A stretch of DNA of 64,000 nt from Persicaria tinctoria (GCA_037127255.1 JBANSL010000013.1:11552688-11616687), one strand, 5' to 3'. Counted from the stretch's first letter, positions 32,120-44,299 are shown. The notes: generated from the letters alone by a model not told the origin. Translations and numbers: made by a program.

Positions 32120-34725
32120 TCACATGACTTTAGGTGGTGACACAGAAAACTCAAAACCTTCACGCCTCATATTCTCAATCAATATACCTGTTTATGGAAC
32201 AAATTTAACAGGTTTTAGGAGTTCGTTATAAATAACTCAGGCAAATGAGGGGATGTCAAACTAACCTAATAGTAGCTCACCCCTTCCCTGCACCTCATAT
32301 GACTCAGATAAACCTCGGATCAAATTTATGGCAAGATTCGTCTCTGCTTCAGCCATTAACCGCTCACCAATTTTTCCACCCGTCAACTGCAGGAGTCACA
32401 TTTATGGCAAGTCTTTGTTTTGCTTCTAAAATTACAGAGTATAAGTGAGATCATATGGATAAAAGAAATATAGATGAGTCGTTGAAGCAAAAAGCAAGAT
32501 ATTTGCTGCTTACCTGAGTGCCATCCTTGCCAGCCAATGGTGAATCATTCATGCCAAAAGTCATTGATATAGTTGGTGGATCCAATTCAACAGCTGGCAA
32601 TGCATCCATAATCTATAAAATGATCCATAAGAACTTGCGCAAGAACACCAAAAGAGTTTGATAAAAAGGGGATATGAGAAACTTTCATCCCACGTAAATC
32701 AATAAGATTTTGAGAAAATGCTATGTCCAATAAAGTATCACAAAAATGAAGGATAAACAGCAACAAAAGATGGGATGATCTAGTCACTACTGTAGGCAGC
32801 TTAAAAAAGCTACTCGGGAACGCATGCAGCTCGGTAAGGATGGGGTGGAGTTGATTGCGATCCTAAGGGGCTAGGGTTTACAATTCCTCTCCCAACTGAG
32901 CTATAGAAAGAATTCTAAATTGCTTTGAAACTGACTATTGCCAGTCATTTCATGATAATCATGTACCTTCAAAAAAAGGGTAACCCCAGCACTACCATTG
33001 ACATGAGTACTTGCATGACCCAGCCAATATTTACATGCACTTACCACAAATACAAATGAAGTTGTGCTCAAAAAGCGTTTGATTAGTGAAACAAATATGC
33101 AACTTGACTTTTGAACTGATACTTCTCTTCACATAGTTATCCATAGAAAGCTGCATGCCTAGAAATTACAGAACTCCTCGAAAAGTAGACAAATAAAATT
33201 ATCTTCTCATCTCACTCCTATATTTCCTGTAACTTGATACTTGCAGAAAAGGAAAAGAACACACATTAAATTTGAAAGAATATACTTACCTCAGCGGTTG
33301 CAATTGTATGCCCTATGGCTGGGCTAGATAAGCCAGCCATTGAACAATATCACCAGCACCAGCACTGTCGAGCAGAACCATGCTTGTTCCTTTCTTTTTC
33401 ATCAGCTTTATGACCTACAATCAATTACCGAAGTCCAAACTAAGGCAGGATAATTTTAGGAACAGCATAAATCTAATTCAAGGAGGCAGCAAAAAAAATG
33501 CAAACTGTCAATTTCCACAGAAAGACTGAATGAATACAAGATTTGGCATTTTGGCAAACTAAAGAAGTTTCCACATATAAAACCTTTCCATCTTCAATCT
33601 TCTGTACTCCAGCATCTGTAGTGCGAAGTCCATGTACTCTATCACCAACACGAACAATGCCAGACGAGATGCGGCCAGTTAGTATTCTCCCAAGATAAGA
33701 GTCTCTCTCCATCATAGACACCTACAAAAGAACTGCCAAGCATCTTTTTCAAGGTTGCCAGGTACAACAAGGATGCTCAAAAGCACATGGGAATAAAAGA
33801 GTTTGCTTATAATGACAATATCCATTGTTCTGCCTCTCTGGTTTCCCACCATTCATCTAGAAGCATTGCAATATCTCTTTCTTAATAGGAGTTAAAAAAA
33901 ACAGTTGCAAGAGGCCTTTCTAGTATATGGTAGTAAACGAAAGCCTCCACCAATTTCTATGAATGTAACTTGAAGTAAATGGCAGCCAGTAAAAACAAAG
34001 GTGAAGCTAATGAAAACATTAATTGAGCTAAACACAAGACAGGTTCTTGTTGAATTAACATTTAACAGTATGCTTCGTATAAACTTAATCCATGTCCGGT
34101 CAATATATTTGAGAGGCAACTTGGGTGGCAAACTCATTCTTTTCATTTGTTTCTCCCATCATCCTCTCTAATTCTATAGCTCTTGACTTCTTTCAGAAAC
34201 AAGAAGCCAAGAACTACAGTATCAGAGAGGATTATGGGAGAGATCCATTTATATGCAGGTTAGTTAAGGCCTATGACCAATAAGACTTGACTTGGAGCAG
34301 GCAACAAGAAATTTGTTGTCAAGATACTGGCTCTCGTAAAATTAGAAGGGCTTCAAGGCAAAATCCAATACTAACCAACATCTGGAAAGGAGCATCAACA
34401 CTTGGTTTAGGTTGAGGAACATGTCTAACTATTGTGTCAACTGTCAAGTAACTCTGACATATTCTTTGCTTCTTCAGGAGGGCTTTTCGTATACTTTGAG
34501 GAAGCCCATCCCTCCTTAGCAGATGCATAAAGAACTGGAAAATCCAATTGCTCCTCTGTTAACAAGACAATAAAAGCAGTATTAGCTACAGCCAACTATT
34601 AAGTAAAGAAAAACCTTATAAGCAGACATCCATTTCAATATCAAAGAGTTATAGACCTGAAGCTCCAAGGTTTGCAAATAGATCAAACACCAGGCTCTCA
34701 ACTTCATCACATCTTTCCTCTGAAA
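32120..34725 (-). pseudogene. TypA/BipA-type elongation factor pseudogene (EMB2785-like), left arm copy
   Basis: Minus-strand copy of the right-arm locus at 50,131-52,736, with the same exons and the same two frame-breaking lesions (the AGTTGAC duplication near 34,440 and the one-base deletion near 33,350). Only the middle of the protein is encoded: the end of the GTPase region through domain III. The N-terminal G1-G4 motifs and the C-terminal domain are missing. See the right-arm entry for exon detail. Confidence 0.88.
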
Positions 34726-36396
34726 CTGAAAAGTTGACACCCAGAAATCAAGTATGAGAAAAAAGGGTATTCAAGATTGAAACAATAATGTAATAATGCA
34801 TAGCATAATATCCGAAAACAAATATTTTCTCAAAAAAAGGAAATAATTGTGCACTGTACAGAATTACTGGGCACGTTGTTGTTGTTGTAGTACAGAATTA
34901 CTTGCAAAATTCGTGCAAACAATATACTAACATTGATAAGAAAGACAAGTGAACTGATGAAGAACTTTATCTTATAATAGTTACCACTTACAAATATGAG
35001 CATGTTCCCTCATGCTGTAAAATGGTGAGAGAATTAAGGATAAAAATAATCCTAAAGGACCCAAACCTTTATTACTTTGTTTCATTTTTAATCCATCCCT
35101 TTAGTGGACATTAATTTGAAGATGTAATGCTTGCATATTTGTTTTAAAATAGCCCCTGGCCTTCTGCCCTCGTTTCAATTTGGTCCTAACCTTTTCCTGT
35201 GTTTCATCGTGACAATGTTTCCTTAATGGAAGGATTATAAACAAGTCAATATGTTATGTTAGGGACAAAGTTAAAACAATCTAAAGAGTATCAACTACTT
35301 GAACATTTTACAACGATACTCGCAACATAATTCTGCTCAATACCACTGAAAAACATAAATTCTTGAAAGAGCAACATGCATATATGGTGTGCTAAAGAGA
35401 CGAGTGAGAGAGATTAGGAAACCTGTATCCCTTTCTATAACATGGAGCAGGTAGATAGGGAGGATAGGAAGGTGGGTAAGCTGGATAGGAAGGTATAATC
35501 CCTACATCTCTAAGTTCTCTTTCAAGATAAACATCTTGGTCTTGAACCCATCTTGGATTAAGATTTCCATACTGTTCAGTCACGAGTAAACAAATCGAAC
35601 GGAGATAATTAAATCGGAAACATATATGAGTAATATGATGCAGGGGGGTAAGAGAAGAAAGATAGCCAACTAATAAAAAAAATTAACTGCACAATGAAAA
35701 AACCCTTGATTTAGACCCTAGCCAATTCAACTGAACTAGCATATCAAAATCTTCTTATGACTAATGAGCCTACCTAAATGGGAACTGAAGCAACAAGTGC
35801 AGCTTGAACAACTAAGACAATATTTGGATTCCTGCCCCATCTAAAGTCAATATCCATGATGCTTTGATTTTTCTTACATCCCAGTACTGAATTTTTCTAT
35901 GAGAGGATCAGTCCTTGAACCATCAAGAAGTTGAATCAAGTTACAAAAGGACTCAAATAAACCTCTGTATCATTACTTTGTATGTTAGTTTGGGTATTTT
36001 TTGTATTGTTACTTTGTATCAGTTTAGCTTGTGATGCCAATCTTGTAATCACCTATAAAGACCTAGATATAAAAATAAACCTCTGTATTCTCTGATGTAC
36101 CATTTGATCTTATCTTATCTTGACTACTATGAATGATTTCCAATCAGATTGAATCTTCCCTTGTTTCAATTGTTCTGTGCTGAGAATTTCCTCTCCTAAC
36201 AGTGATCCTCTCCGGGACTTAGCACATTCATGGACATCAATAATTTGAGTTCTCAAATCAGTTTCCTAAGCTATTGCCGAATTCTGTGCTTGCAAGCATC
36301 TTAAAACAATATTAGGATCCATTACATTCAAAATGCTAAGCTCGGAACTCAACCTAGGGCGCGCACACAGAATTTTCTGTGAAATTAGAGACTAAC

Positions 36397-36540
36397 CTAG
36401 ATGAGCGTTGATGGTGCAATCTTGGCTCCAAACTCTGACGCCGCAAACAGGACAATTCACCCAGGCAGGATTCCCATCATTCTCGTCCTCCTCCGGATTT
36501 GCCAACTCGCGACGCTTCGTCTGGAGTAATTCGCCATTTG
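36397..36540 (-). pseudogene. UBZ-like zinc-finger exon (left arm copy)
   Basis: Mirror of 48,316-48,459, encoding ANPEEDENDGNPAWVNCPVC, then GVRVWSQDCTINAHL before a GT donor. The C-P-V-C...I-N-x-H-L pattern is the first part of a UBZ4-type finger, as found near the N-terminus of FAN1-like nucleases. No further exons of such a gene follow. Confidence 0.5.
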
Positions 36541-37032
36541 CAGCTCTCTTCGTTGGAATCAACAGTTATGAGATCCGGTGAGGAGGGAGCAAGAAAGGGC
36601 AAACGGGAGAGATAGAGAACGAGGGAGGCAGAGGGAGGTCGATGAAGGCGAGGGAGGAGAAGGGAAGGAAGGCTATCAGAGGTTGAGAGAGGAAGGTCGA
36701 TTTAAATCGCCCTGCACGAGGGCTGTCAGATGCGATGGAGAGAGTGAAAGGGAACGGGTACACCGTACACGTACCTAATTAATTTTCACAAGTGGTTAGG
36801 ACTTGCACCATGAGCAACAAAGAGCCACACGAATCAAAACTCATTTCAACCACATCAGCAACTATTTCTGCCACGTCAGCTTTCCACTAACTTTTCAGTT
36901 TTTTATATTTTTCACTCACATCAGAGAGTCGCCCGAATCAAAACTCATTTTACACTTTTTTTATATTTATTAAGCTGAATGTTGATTTATTTTACTTAAT
37001 TTTTTTTGTTATTGATATTATTAATATTAATA

Positions 37033-38388
37033 GGGCAAATTGCATTAAATAGCACGAATTTTTGAGGTGGTTGTACTCAGTGGCACGAACTTAAAAAAAT
37101 ACAAAAATAATCACCAACTTTGGTATTTAGTTGCGGCTAGTGGCACGTATACCCCCTTAGGGGTGTTTATGATTCGGTCCAAACCGAATTTTTGGGCCGA
37201 ACCAACACAAACCGAACCGAACCTAACCGATTTTTTTCGGTTCAGCTTTTGGTTCAAGAATTTTCATTTTTTGGTTCGGTTTGTGTTCGGATTCGGTTCG
37301 ATTTCTGTTAAACTGAATGCATGGAAATTAGTACAGTCATTTTACAGAATGTGTGATTTACACATACCCTAGCTCATATATCTTTTAAACTCATGTACGC
37401 TTGAGGAGTTTAACTAAGATTTACAAGAAAGAGACTCCCGCGTAAACTATATTTAACGGTGGCTTTTCCAGTGGAAATATATATGTGAGTACGTAATTAA
37501 TAATATATCTGAGATAGAAAGGGAAGACATATGATAATATATGTGTAAGCAAGAAGGAAACGATACTGCTTGAAAGATTTGCGTTACCTACACTGTAAAA
37601 GACACATGAAATTCATGGAAATTCGGTTTAATTGTGTTAAAACTGAACCGAATACAGATCAAACCGGTGAATAACCGAACCGAACCTAATGCTTTCGGTT
37701 TGAAAATTTGAGATTTTCGGTTTCTGTTCGGTTTGGTTTGGCCCTGTTCGGTTCGGTTTTAGACCGATGCACAGCCCTATACCCCATATCTCGCTAATGT
37801 GGACTAGTAGGGGTGCTTACATGAAATTTTTTTAATTAAAAAGGCATATAGCGAGATATGAATTAGTGGGAATGCTTACATGAATTTTTTTTTAAAAAAA
37901 ATTATAAGACATAAAAGATGTGCCCAAATTATGAAACTAGCTAGGTTTCAATTTTATTCGTTATTTCATTTAATTCCAAATCAAAGATAATTGTGACAAA
38001 TATAGAATTTGCAAATTAAAATAACTAGTACCAAATTTTAATTTGCAAATATTATATTTGTCACAATTATCTTTGATTTTGAATTACATGAAATAAAAAA
38101 TAAAATTGGAACATAGCTAGTTTCATAATTTTGGCAAATCTTTTATGTCTTTCAATTTTTAAAAAAAACATATAAGCATTCTCATTAATTCATATCTCGC
38201 TATTTGTCTTTTTAATTAAAAAAATTCCATGTAAGCAACCCCACTAGTCCACATTAGCAAGATAGGGGGTATACGTGCCACTGACCGCAACTAAACACCA
38301 AAGTTGGTGATTATTTTTGTATTTTTTTAAGTTCGTGCCACTAAGTGCAACCACTCCTAAAGTTCGTGCTATTTTATGCAATTTGCCC
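37033..38388. mobile_element. Mutator-like foldback element with nested hAT MITE (left arm copy)
   Basis: A perfect 9-bp duplication ATATTAATA (37024-37032, 38389-38397) flanks ends GGGCAAATTGCAT and (complement) GGGCAAATTGCATAAAATAG. The two halves pair over about 350 bp, so the element is nearly all inverted repeat (AGTGGCACGAACTT, CACCAACTTTGGT, CTAGTCCACATTAGC in both). Minus the nested MITE it is about 726 bp. Right-arm copy: 46,468-47,823. Confidence 0.92.
37158..37779. mobile_element. Nested hAT-like MITE (left arm copy)
   Basis: It is inserted in the left TIR of the foldback element. The ends TAGGGGTGTTTATGATTCGG and (complement) TAGGGCTGTGCATCGGTC are inverted. The flanks TACCCCCT and TACCCCAT form a 7 of 8 match duplication. 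The subterminal regions are packed with GGTTCGGTT/AACCGAACC. The 101-codon frame inside is not a gene. Right-arm copy: 47,077-47,698. Confidence 0.88.
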
Positions 38389-38399
38389 ATATTAATATT

Positions 38400-40089
38400 A
38401 ATACGTATCAATAAAATAAAAAGGCATACGATTAAATTTATAAATATTTTATTAACTTGATACACTTAAAAAGGCATATGTATCAATAAAATAAAAAAAG
38501 CATCAATAGTAGTAAGCATAACGGATACCTAAAAAAATTGATAGTGGGCGAGATCAGATCGATGCCCACTTTGGCTCTGCATCCCGGCCCTAAGCACACA
38601 TATACGCTATACCGAATAAAGATGCTTCTAGATGCAAGGCGAAATATTAACACACTAACATGCTCCTAAGATCAAGTGCATAAATATAATAAGGTCTTAG
38701 CACAGAATACCAACGGTATATCCCTCTTCCTACCGCCGCCCCCCTTCCCGATAGGGCGGAGACTGACCAGCTCGTGAATGCATTCCATTCCATTAATGGG
38801 ATCAAGTCTATATTGGTACCCAACCCCATATTGCGTGCTTACAATAAATCATACATGAATGTGGTCTTAAAAGCGAAAATAAGAGTAATGTGAATAATAA
38901 AGTGTGGTAATAAAGTTGTTGCCATGACTCAAATGACTCCAGACGAGACCCGATGAGACTGGGTCGTCCTATGACCCTAGCAAAGACTCTAGATACTTCA
39001 CATATAACGACCGTTATGTTTACACACGCATACAGAAATAGAATGTTCAGTGGTCAATGCAACCTAGCATGATACTACATGGCATGTTGTTCATGAATGC
39101 AAGCACCTAGTATGTCATGCACGTAGAGCAGGGCGGTCTATTTAATCTGAGTAAACTTCGAAGAGACTTACCTGGCTAACAGAACAACAAAAGTAGAATC
39201 CCAGCAAGCAGTACGGACACTCAAACAATATTACCTAGATCCATATGAGAACAATCATATAAGTCTACATCTAACCATTCAATCACACAAACACACATCA
39301 TTCAATAGAATCAACCACGTCAGAATCATCATTCCATCCACTCAACCTTTCATCATGTCGCCACATTCCGTAAGACCACATCATTCTCGTCATTCCATTT
39401 AGCCACATTCATATATTCGCAGTAATCATATATCCGCATAGTCATAAGGTATAAGTCAAGCGATAACATAACTCTAGCATCTCATCATGCCATTAGTCAT
39501 TCATACATGCCATTAGTCCACACAAAACATGCTATTAGTCAATCAATCATATCATCATGCTAGTTAGTCATCGATCACATAATTCTCAAGTTCGTCCCGA
39601 AAACCGTTTCGAAAATCGAGTTAACTAGTTAGAAATTCCGACCTTCGTCAAATTCCTTTTTCTAAAATTCAAGTCCCATAATATTATATTTTTTTCTGAT
39701 CACCGTAATATTATATCTTTAATCCCAAAATAATATTTTAAACACTTCAAATCCTCTAAAATCTCAACCATTTTTATTTAATGAAATCAGCCCTTGATGG
39801 AATTTACAAACTGCTCTTATTTTATAAAAATTATAAACCGACCCCTTTTATTTTCTTAAGTACCAAAATCGAGCCTTTGTTTTAAATCACACAAAACCGA
39901 AATTTATTTTACCAAAGCACGCCCAAAATTGGCCTTGCTTTCTTTGAAAGAATTAGGCCTAATTTTTAGGCCCAAAAATCCCATTCATTTTTTTTAGAAA
40001 CCATTCATTTCTTCCTCTTTATTAACCCGAATTGAGGAAAAAAAAAGTGGGCCCATGGTGCTGATGTAGCCGGCTGATTTGGCAAGGTA
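38400..40089 (-). other. Unrecognised, possibly LTR-retrotransposon-derived sequence (left arm copy)
   Basis: No domain is visible. On the minus strand (plus strand in the right arm, 44,767-46,460) the text includes TTTTCGGGACGAACTTGAG and many ATGGCATG(A/T) units, a style seen in plant Gypsy LTR or UTR regions. No LTR pair was found. A weak call only. Confidence 0.3.
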
Positions 40090-40556
40090 TGTAAGACCCG
40101 GGGTCTTAAGAGGCACCAGTCCATGCCACCTAGCCCTTTCAGGTCTGCTGTCTTCACTTGGAGCCTGAAAATGAAGAGCTCTTGTGTCATGGGTAAGGCT
40201 TGGATCACTTATAAATCACTCCGAACATCCTTATGATATCCGATGTGGGATGGGGGTGTTACAATCTCCCCCACTTAAAGCACTGACGACCCCGTCAGGC
40301 CCAAGGGACTGCCCTCCGGGAGGAGCCTACCCGAGCATACTGTCGGCGCACCTCCGAGCCCGGAGTCGGCTCTGATACCATCTGTAAGACCCGGGGTCTT
40401 AAGAGGCGCCAACCCATGCCACCTAGCCCTTTCAGGTCTGTTGTCCTCACTTGAAGTCTGAAAAGGAAGAGCTTTTGTGTCATGGGTAGGGCTTGAATCA
40501 CTTATAAATCACTCCGAACATCCTTATGATATCCGATGTGGGACGGGGGTGTTCCA
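40090..40556 (-). mobile_element. TRIM retrotransposon (left arm copy)
   Basis: Minus-strand twin of 44,300-44,766. The paired LTRs end in TGTAAGACCCGGGG on this strand, with the primer-site complement GGCTCTGATACCA between them near 40,368-40,380. Being present at the same site in both arms, it was inserted before the inverted duplication. Confidence 0.9.
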
Positions 40557-40786
40557 AGGTATGGGGCTCACGGGCTGAAGAATGGGGTGCGATGAACACT
40601 CGATGAATCTGCTCGCGGCTCTGGGGCTCGTCTGACTGCTCCGGTCGCTCGTGGGATGGGTTGGAGTTGTATTAATTCAGTATATATATAATCATCGATC
40701 GACCGCTTTCATTCATCGACCGTTTTCATTCAGATTTCTCATCTCTCCTTCGTGACCATAGTTTGAGTTTCTTCTTCTTTCTAACC

Positions 40787-40892
40787 ATGGCAAACTTCGC
40801 CACCGAATCAGACTCCGATTCAGACACTGCAGAGACTACCCTCCAAACAGACGCCGAGCCGATGTCTTTGCCGCCGCTCGTCGTCGGTGTTT
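40787..40892 (+). pseudogene. 5' stub of the loop repeat gene (left arm copy)
   Basis: From ATG at 40,787 it encodes MANFATESDSDSDTAETTLQ, then TDAEPMSLPPLV. This is the same N-terminus as the minus-strand gene starting at 44,069. The match ends at about 40,892, where a LINE begins, so only about 35 codons remain. It marks the inner end of the left arm. Confidence 0.75.
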
Positions 40893-41290
40893 GCAGCTGC
40901 AAAAACAACCCAAGCTGCGGACAGAGTTGATGTGGTTGAGGCGGAGGGTTTAGCATGGGCTCTTGAAATGTGTTTGCAGCAAGGTTTGCCTAGAATATGG
41001 GTGGAATGTGATAGTCTACAGGTGATGCATCTGCTTCAACAGAAATCCTTTCCTAAGGGAGAGCTGGGGCAGCAACTTCGGAAGATTCATCGGCTGGCGA
41101 GAAGGTTTGAGGAGTGCCGGTGGAGTCACATTCGAAGACAATCGAATCGGGTGGCAGACTGGCTAGCAAAGATCAGGCCGATCACTTCTGTTTTCTTTTC
41201 AGATTCAACTAATTGCCCTTATGAGCTAATACTAATGTGTAGGAATGATGTTTCGTAATGGTTAATTTGGTGTTGCTCAAAAAAAAAAAA
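40893..41290 (+). pseudogene. 5'-truncated LINE (RNase H domain, 3' end and A-tail) at the palindrome junction
   Basis: It encodes an RVT_3 RNase H-like domain: VVEAEGLAWALEMCLQQGLP, then RIWVECDSLQVMHLLQQ, then SHIRRQSNRVADWLAK. It is followed by a short 3' UTR and an A13 tract (41,278-41,290), the normal end of a plant LINE. Its 5' limit coincides, within a few bases, with the end of the left arm. Confidence 0.88.
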
Positions 41291-41930
41291 TTATGAACTT
41301 TCCTACTTTTTTTATACTCGTTACAAGTTAAGAAAATATTTTAATGGAAAAATATAAAATATCAAAATATAATAAACCCATCTACGAATAAACCCAACTA
41401 CAAATTGGAAAATTATAATATGCTAGCTAGTTGGCAATTCAGGTCATTTGGTCGAATTTTCTATCCTATGCCCTTGGTCAGATTGGAAAATATCTCCTCT
41501 AGATACACTCGATTTAGTCATTTTTTTATTAGATTATAGGGTTTACTCATTTTCTTTTAGAGTTTTCTTTTTCAATAAAGTATTTTTATCCTATACCCTA
41601 GGACACACAATAGATAAACCATTCTTTTATTAATCATTCCCTTGGAAAATATAAAAATAATTGCACTTTTTAAAATTTCACGAGAGGAAGACTAGTATAA
41701 GAAACTAAGAAAGTGCTCTAAACATGCTTAAATACACTATTTCATGGAGTACTCCACAATAATTATGAACTTTCCTACTTTTTTATACTCCTTACAGGGT
41801 AAGAAAATATTTTAATGCAAACATATATATAAAATATCAAAAACTAAAACTATTATAAGGCTTCATTCATATACATGTGGAATTCAAATAAAAAAACTAA
41901 AACTATTATAAGGCTTCATTCGTTTACGGC
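41291..41930. repeat. Loop DNA with direct repeats
   Basis: The sequence after the LINE tail (ATTATGAACTTTCCTACTTT, GTTACAAGTTAAGAAAATAT) recurs at 41,760-41,845. A second pair, AACTATTATAAGGCTTCATT, occurs near 41,848 and 41,899. A block at 41,640-41,760 matches 19,365-19,490. No gene is visible. Confidence 0.7.
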
Positions 41931-42399
41931 GATTCAATCGTGAACAACGTACCACAAACATGGATCATCTACGAGAATGGTTTCAAACTCAAGAAGAAGC
42001 AATTTACCCTTTTAATGGGTCAGAAAAAGCCCAATTAGAATAGGAGAGAGGGATTGTTGAGAAAGCCCAATTAGAATAAGAGGGAGGGTTTTGGCATACC
42101 TGGGAGGGCGGAAAAGAAATCCTCGGCCTCTCCGAAGAAACGATCCCCGTCAGATAAGAAATGGTCATCTGAATCATCGTCGGCGTTGAGCGCCGAAGAA
42201 GACGACGTTGCGGCGTCGAGTGGTGAAAAAGAAGACGTTGCCTCCGATCGATGCGCACATTCTGAATCGCCGACGGTGGCCTCCCTAAAGAAACGATCCC
42301 CGTCAGAAAAAAATGGTCATCCTCTGAATCGTCAGCGATGGCCTCCCCAAAGAAATGATCCCCGTCAGGAAAAAAAAATGGTCATCCTATGAATCGTCG

Positions 42400-42945
42400 G
42401 CGTTGTGCGCCGAAAAAGAAGACGTTGCGGCGTCGGCGGTGGAAGAAACCCTCAGCTCAGCGTGCTCTGAATCGCCGACGTTGTGCGCCGAAAAAGAAGA
42501 CGTTGCGGCGTCGGCGGTGAAAGAAACCCTCGGCTCAGCATGCTCTGAATCACCGGCGTTGTGCGCCGAAAAAGAAGACGTTGCGGCGTCGGTGGTGACG
42601 GGTAGAAAAGAAACCATCGGCTCAGCGTGCTCTGAATCGCCGGCGTTGTGCTCCGAAAAAGAAGACGTTGCGGCGTCGGCGGTGAAAGAAACCCTCGGCT
42701 CAGCGTGCTCTGAATCACCGGCGTTGTGCGCCGAAAAAGAAGACGTTGCGGCGTCGGTGGTGACGGGTAGAAAAGAAACCATCGGCTCAGCGTGCTCTGA
42801 ATCGCCGGCGTTGTGCTCCGAAAAAGAAGACGTTGCGGCGTCGGCGGTGAAAGAAACCCTCGGCTCAGCGTGCTCTGAATCGCCGGCATTGTGCGCCGAA
42901 AAAGAAGACGTTGCGGCGTCGGCGGTGTCGGGCAGCAAATAAACC
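42400..42945. repeat. Alternating 78/87-bp coding-type tandem repeat
   Basis: Six to seven units. Plus-strand reading: SACSESPALCAEKEDVAAS followed by either AVKETLG (26-residue unit) or VVTGRKETIG (29-residue unit), mostly alternating, giving a 165-bp higher-order period. A second alternation, GCGCC versus GCTCC (A/S in LC(A/S)EKE), is in step with it. All units are multiples of three, and three frames stay open: plus 42,355-42,942, minus 42,387-43,025 and minus 42,452-43,111. Confidence 0.92.
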
Positions 42946-43046
42946 CTCGGCTCAGCGTGTTGGAGTGTGGTGGCTGAATCGCCGACGCCGAGCGGCAATA
43001 AAGAAGCCGGAAGGGATGCAGACAACCGCGTCGGAAGGAAAGGACG

Positions 43047-43860
43047 TGTTGGGGGGAGTCTTGTTGGGCCCGACGAGAAAGCCCAACATATAAGTCAGAT
43101 AGGGGCACCATCCCAAAACCAATTGGCGTTAGGTGGAGTAGCCCATCTACTTATATGTTAGGTTTAGAATCTTCCCGCTTCCGATGTGAGATTTACAAGT
43201 GTCCCAACAAACGCCCCTCTCACTTGCGAATCCATCACAAGTTTAGCCCGGTTGGAATTGAGACCTCCACGCAACGGGTTCGACTAACCCGTCATCGATA
43301 CAGATGTAGAGTCCATCTCAATCATCGGTGCAACCGGCCCACCCGCCGAACCCGGCTCTGATACCAGTTTGTTGGGGAGAAAGCCTTGTTGGGCCCGACC
43401 AGAAAGCCCAACATATAAGCCAGACCGGGGCATCATCCCAAAACCAATTGGCATTAGGTGGAGTAACTCATCCACTTATATGTTAGGTTCAGAATTACCT
43501 CACTTCCGATGTGGAATTTCACAAGTGTCCCAACAAATCTCCCTCTCACTTGCGAATCCATCACAAGTGTAGCCCGGTTGGATTTGAGACCTCCACGCAA
43601 CGGATTCGACTAACCCGTCATCGATACAGATGTGGAGTCCATCTCAATTATCGGTGCAACCGGCCCACCCGCCGAACCCGGCTCTGATACCAGTTTGTTA
43701 AGGGGAAAGTTTTGTTGGGCCCGACGAGAAAGCCCAACATATAAGCCAGACTGGGACACCATCCCAAAACCAATTGGCGTTAGGCAGAGTAGCCCATCTA
43801 CTTATATGTTAGGTATAGAATCTTCGCACTTCCGATGTAGGATTCACAAGTGTCCTAACA
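43047..43860 (-). mobile_element. TRIM array: three LTRs and two internal regions
   Basis: LTRs 43,047-43,209, 43,370-43,535 and 43,696-43,860 (163-166 bp) are bounded by TGTT...AACA. Two internal regions of 160 bp each carry, on the minus strand, an initiator-Met type primer site TGGTATCAGAGCC next to an LTR and a purine tract (GTGAGAGGG) before the next LTR. The outer flanks GGACG and AGACG may be a 5-bp target duplication with one change. Unequal recombination between two copies would give this form. Each LTR holds a CACATCGG motif upstream of TATAAG. Confidence 0.9.
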
Positions 43861-44299
43861 AGACGGGCATCTGCTCGGAGAGTCCTGGGTTGTGAATCGC
43901 CGGCGGCGTGCGCCGGAAAAGAAACCGTCGCCGGACTAAAAGACAACGCCTCTACTCGGAGGGTGGTGCCGGCGACGAGCGGCGGCAAAGACATCGGCTC
44001 GGCGCCTGTTTGGAGGGTAGTCTCTGCAGTGTCTGAATCGGAGTCTGATTCAGTGGCGAGGTTTGCCATGGTTAGAAAGAAGAAGAAACTCAAACTATGG
44101 TCACGAAGGAGAGATAAGAAATCTGAATGAAAACGGTCGATGAATGAAAGCGATCGATCGATGATTATATATATACTGAATTAATACAACTCCAACCCAT
44201 CCCACGAGCGACCGGAGCAGTCAGACGAGCCCTAGAGCTGCGAGCAGATTCATCGAGTGTTCATCGCACCCCATTCTTCAGCCCGTGAGCCCCATACCT

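Larger units (their letters stand above)
24555..40892 (+). repeat. Giant inverted repeat, left arm
   Basis: This arm is the reverse complement of 43,964-64,000 apart from two large gaps and scattered small changes. Pairing: 30,299-40,892 with 43,964-54,557 (sum 84,856); 26,238-30,280 with 56,158-60,205 (sum about 86,438); 24,555-25,804 with 62,863-64,000 (sum about 88,554). Left-only sequence is 433 bp at 25,805-26,237 and 18 bp at 30,281-30,298. Many open frames are word-for-word the same in both arms. The true outer end may lie left of 24,555, because the right arm is cut by the window edge. Confidence 0.97.
42118..44069 (-). pseudogene. Tandem-repeat protein gene in the palindrome loop, broken by a TRIM array
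   Basis: The minus-strand start at 44,069 encodes MANLATESDSDSDTAETTLQ, then TGAEPMSLPPLVAG, SFSPATVSFPAHAAGDSQP. A TRIM array (43,047-43,860) interrupts the frame. Downstream, the repeats 42,400-42,945 read on this strand as units with AGDSEHAEPRVSFTADAATS and SFSAHN. The last part (42,118-42,330) has diverged acidic/aromatic units (DDHFF, SDGDRFFGEA) and a donor-like CAG|GTATGCC. I do not recognise the family. The plus strand is also open over the repeats, so the coding strand is inferred from the shared start and module, not proven. Confidence 0.5.

Noticed and set aside
37067..37372. 101-codon open frame, repeated at 47,484-47,789
   Set aside because: It runs across the end of a foldback element into the nested hAT MITE, and the Phe-rich reading comes from GGTTCGGTTT motifs.
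43047..43860. Cassandra-type TRIM with a 5S rRNA promoter
   Set aside because: No 5S-like A box, IE or C box order was seen in these LTRs. The promoter-like motifs are instead CACATCGG and TATAAG.
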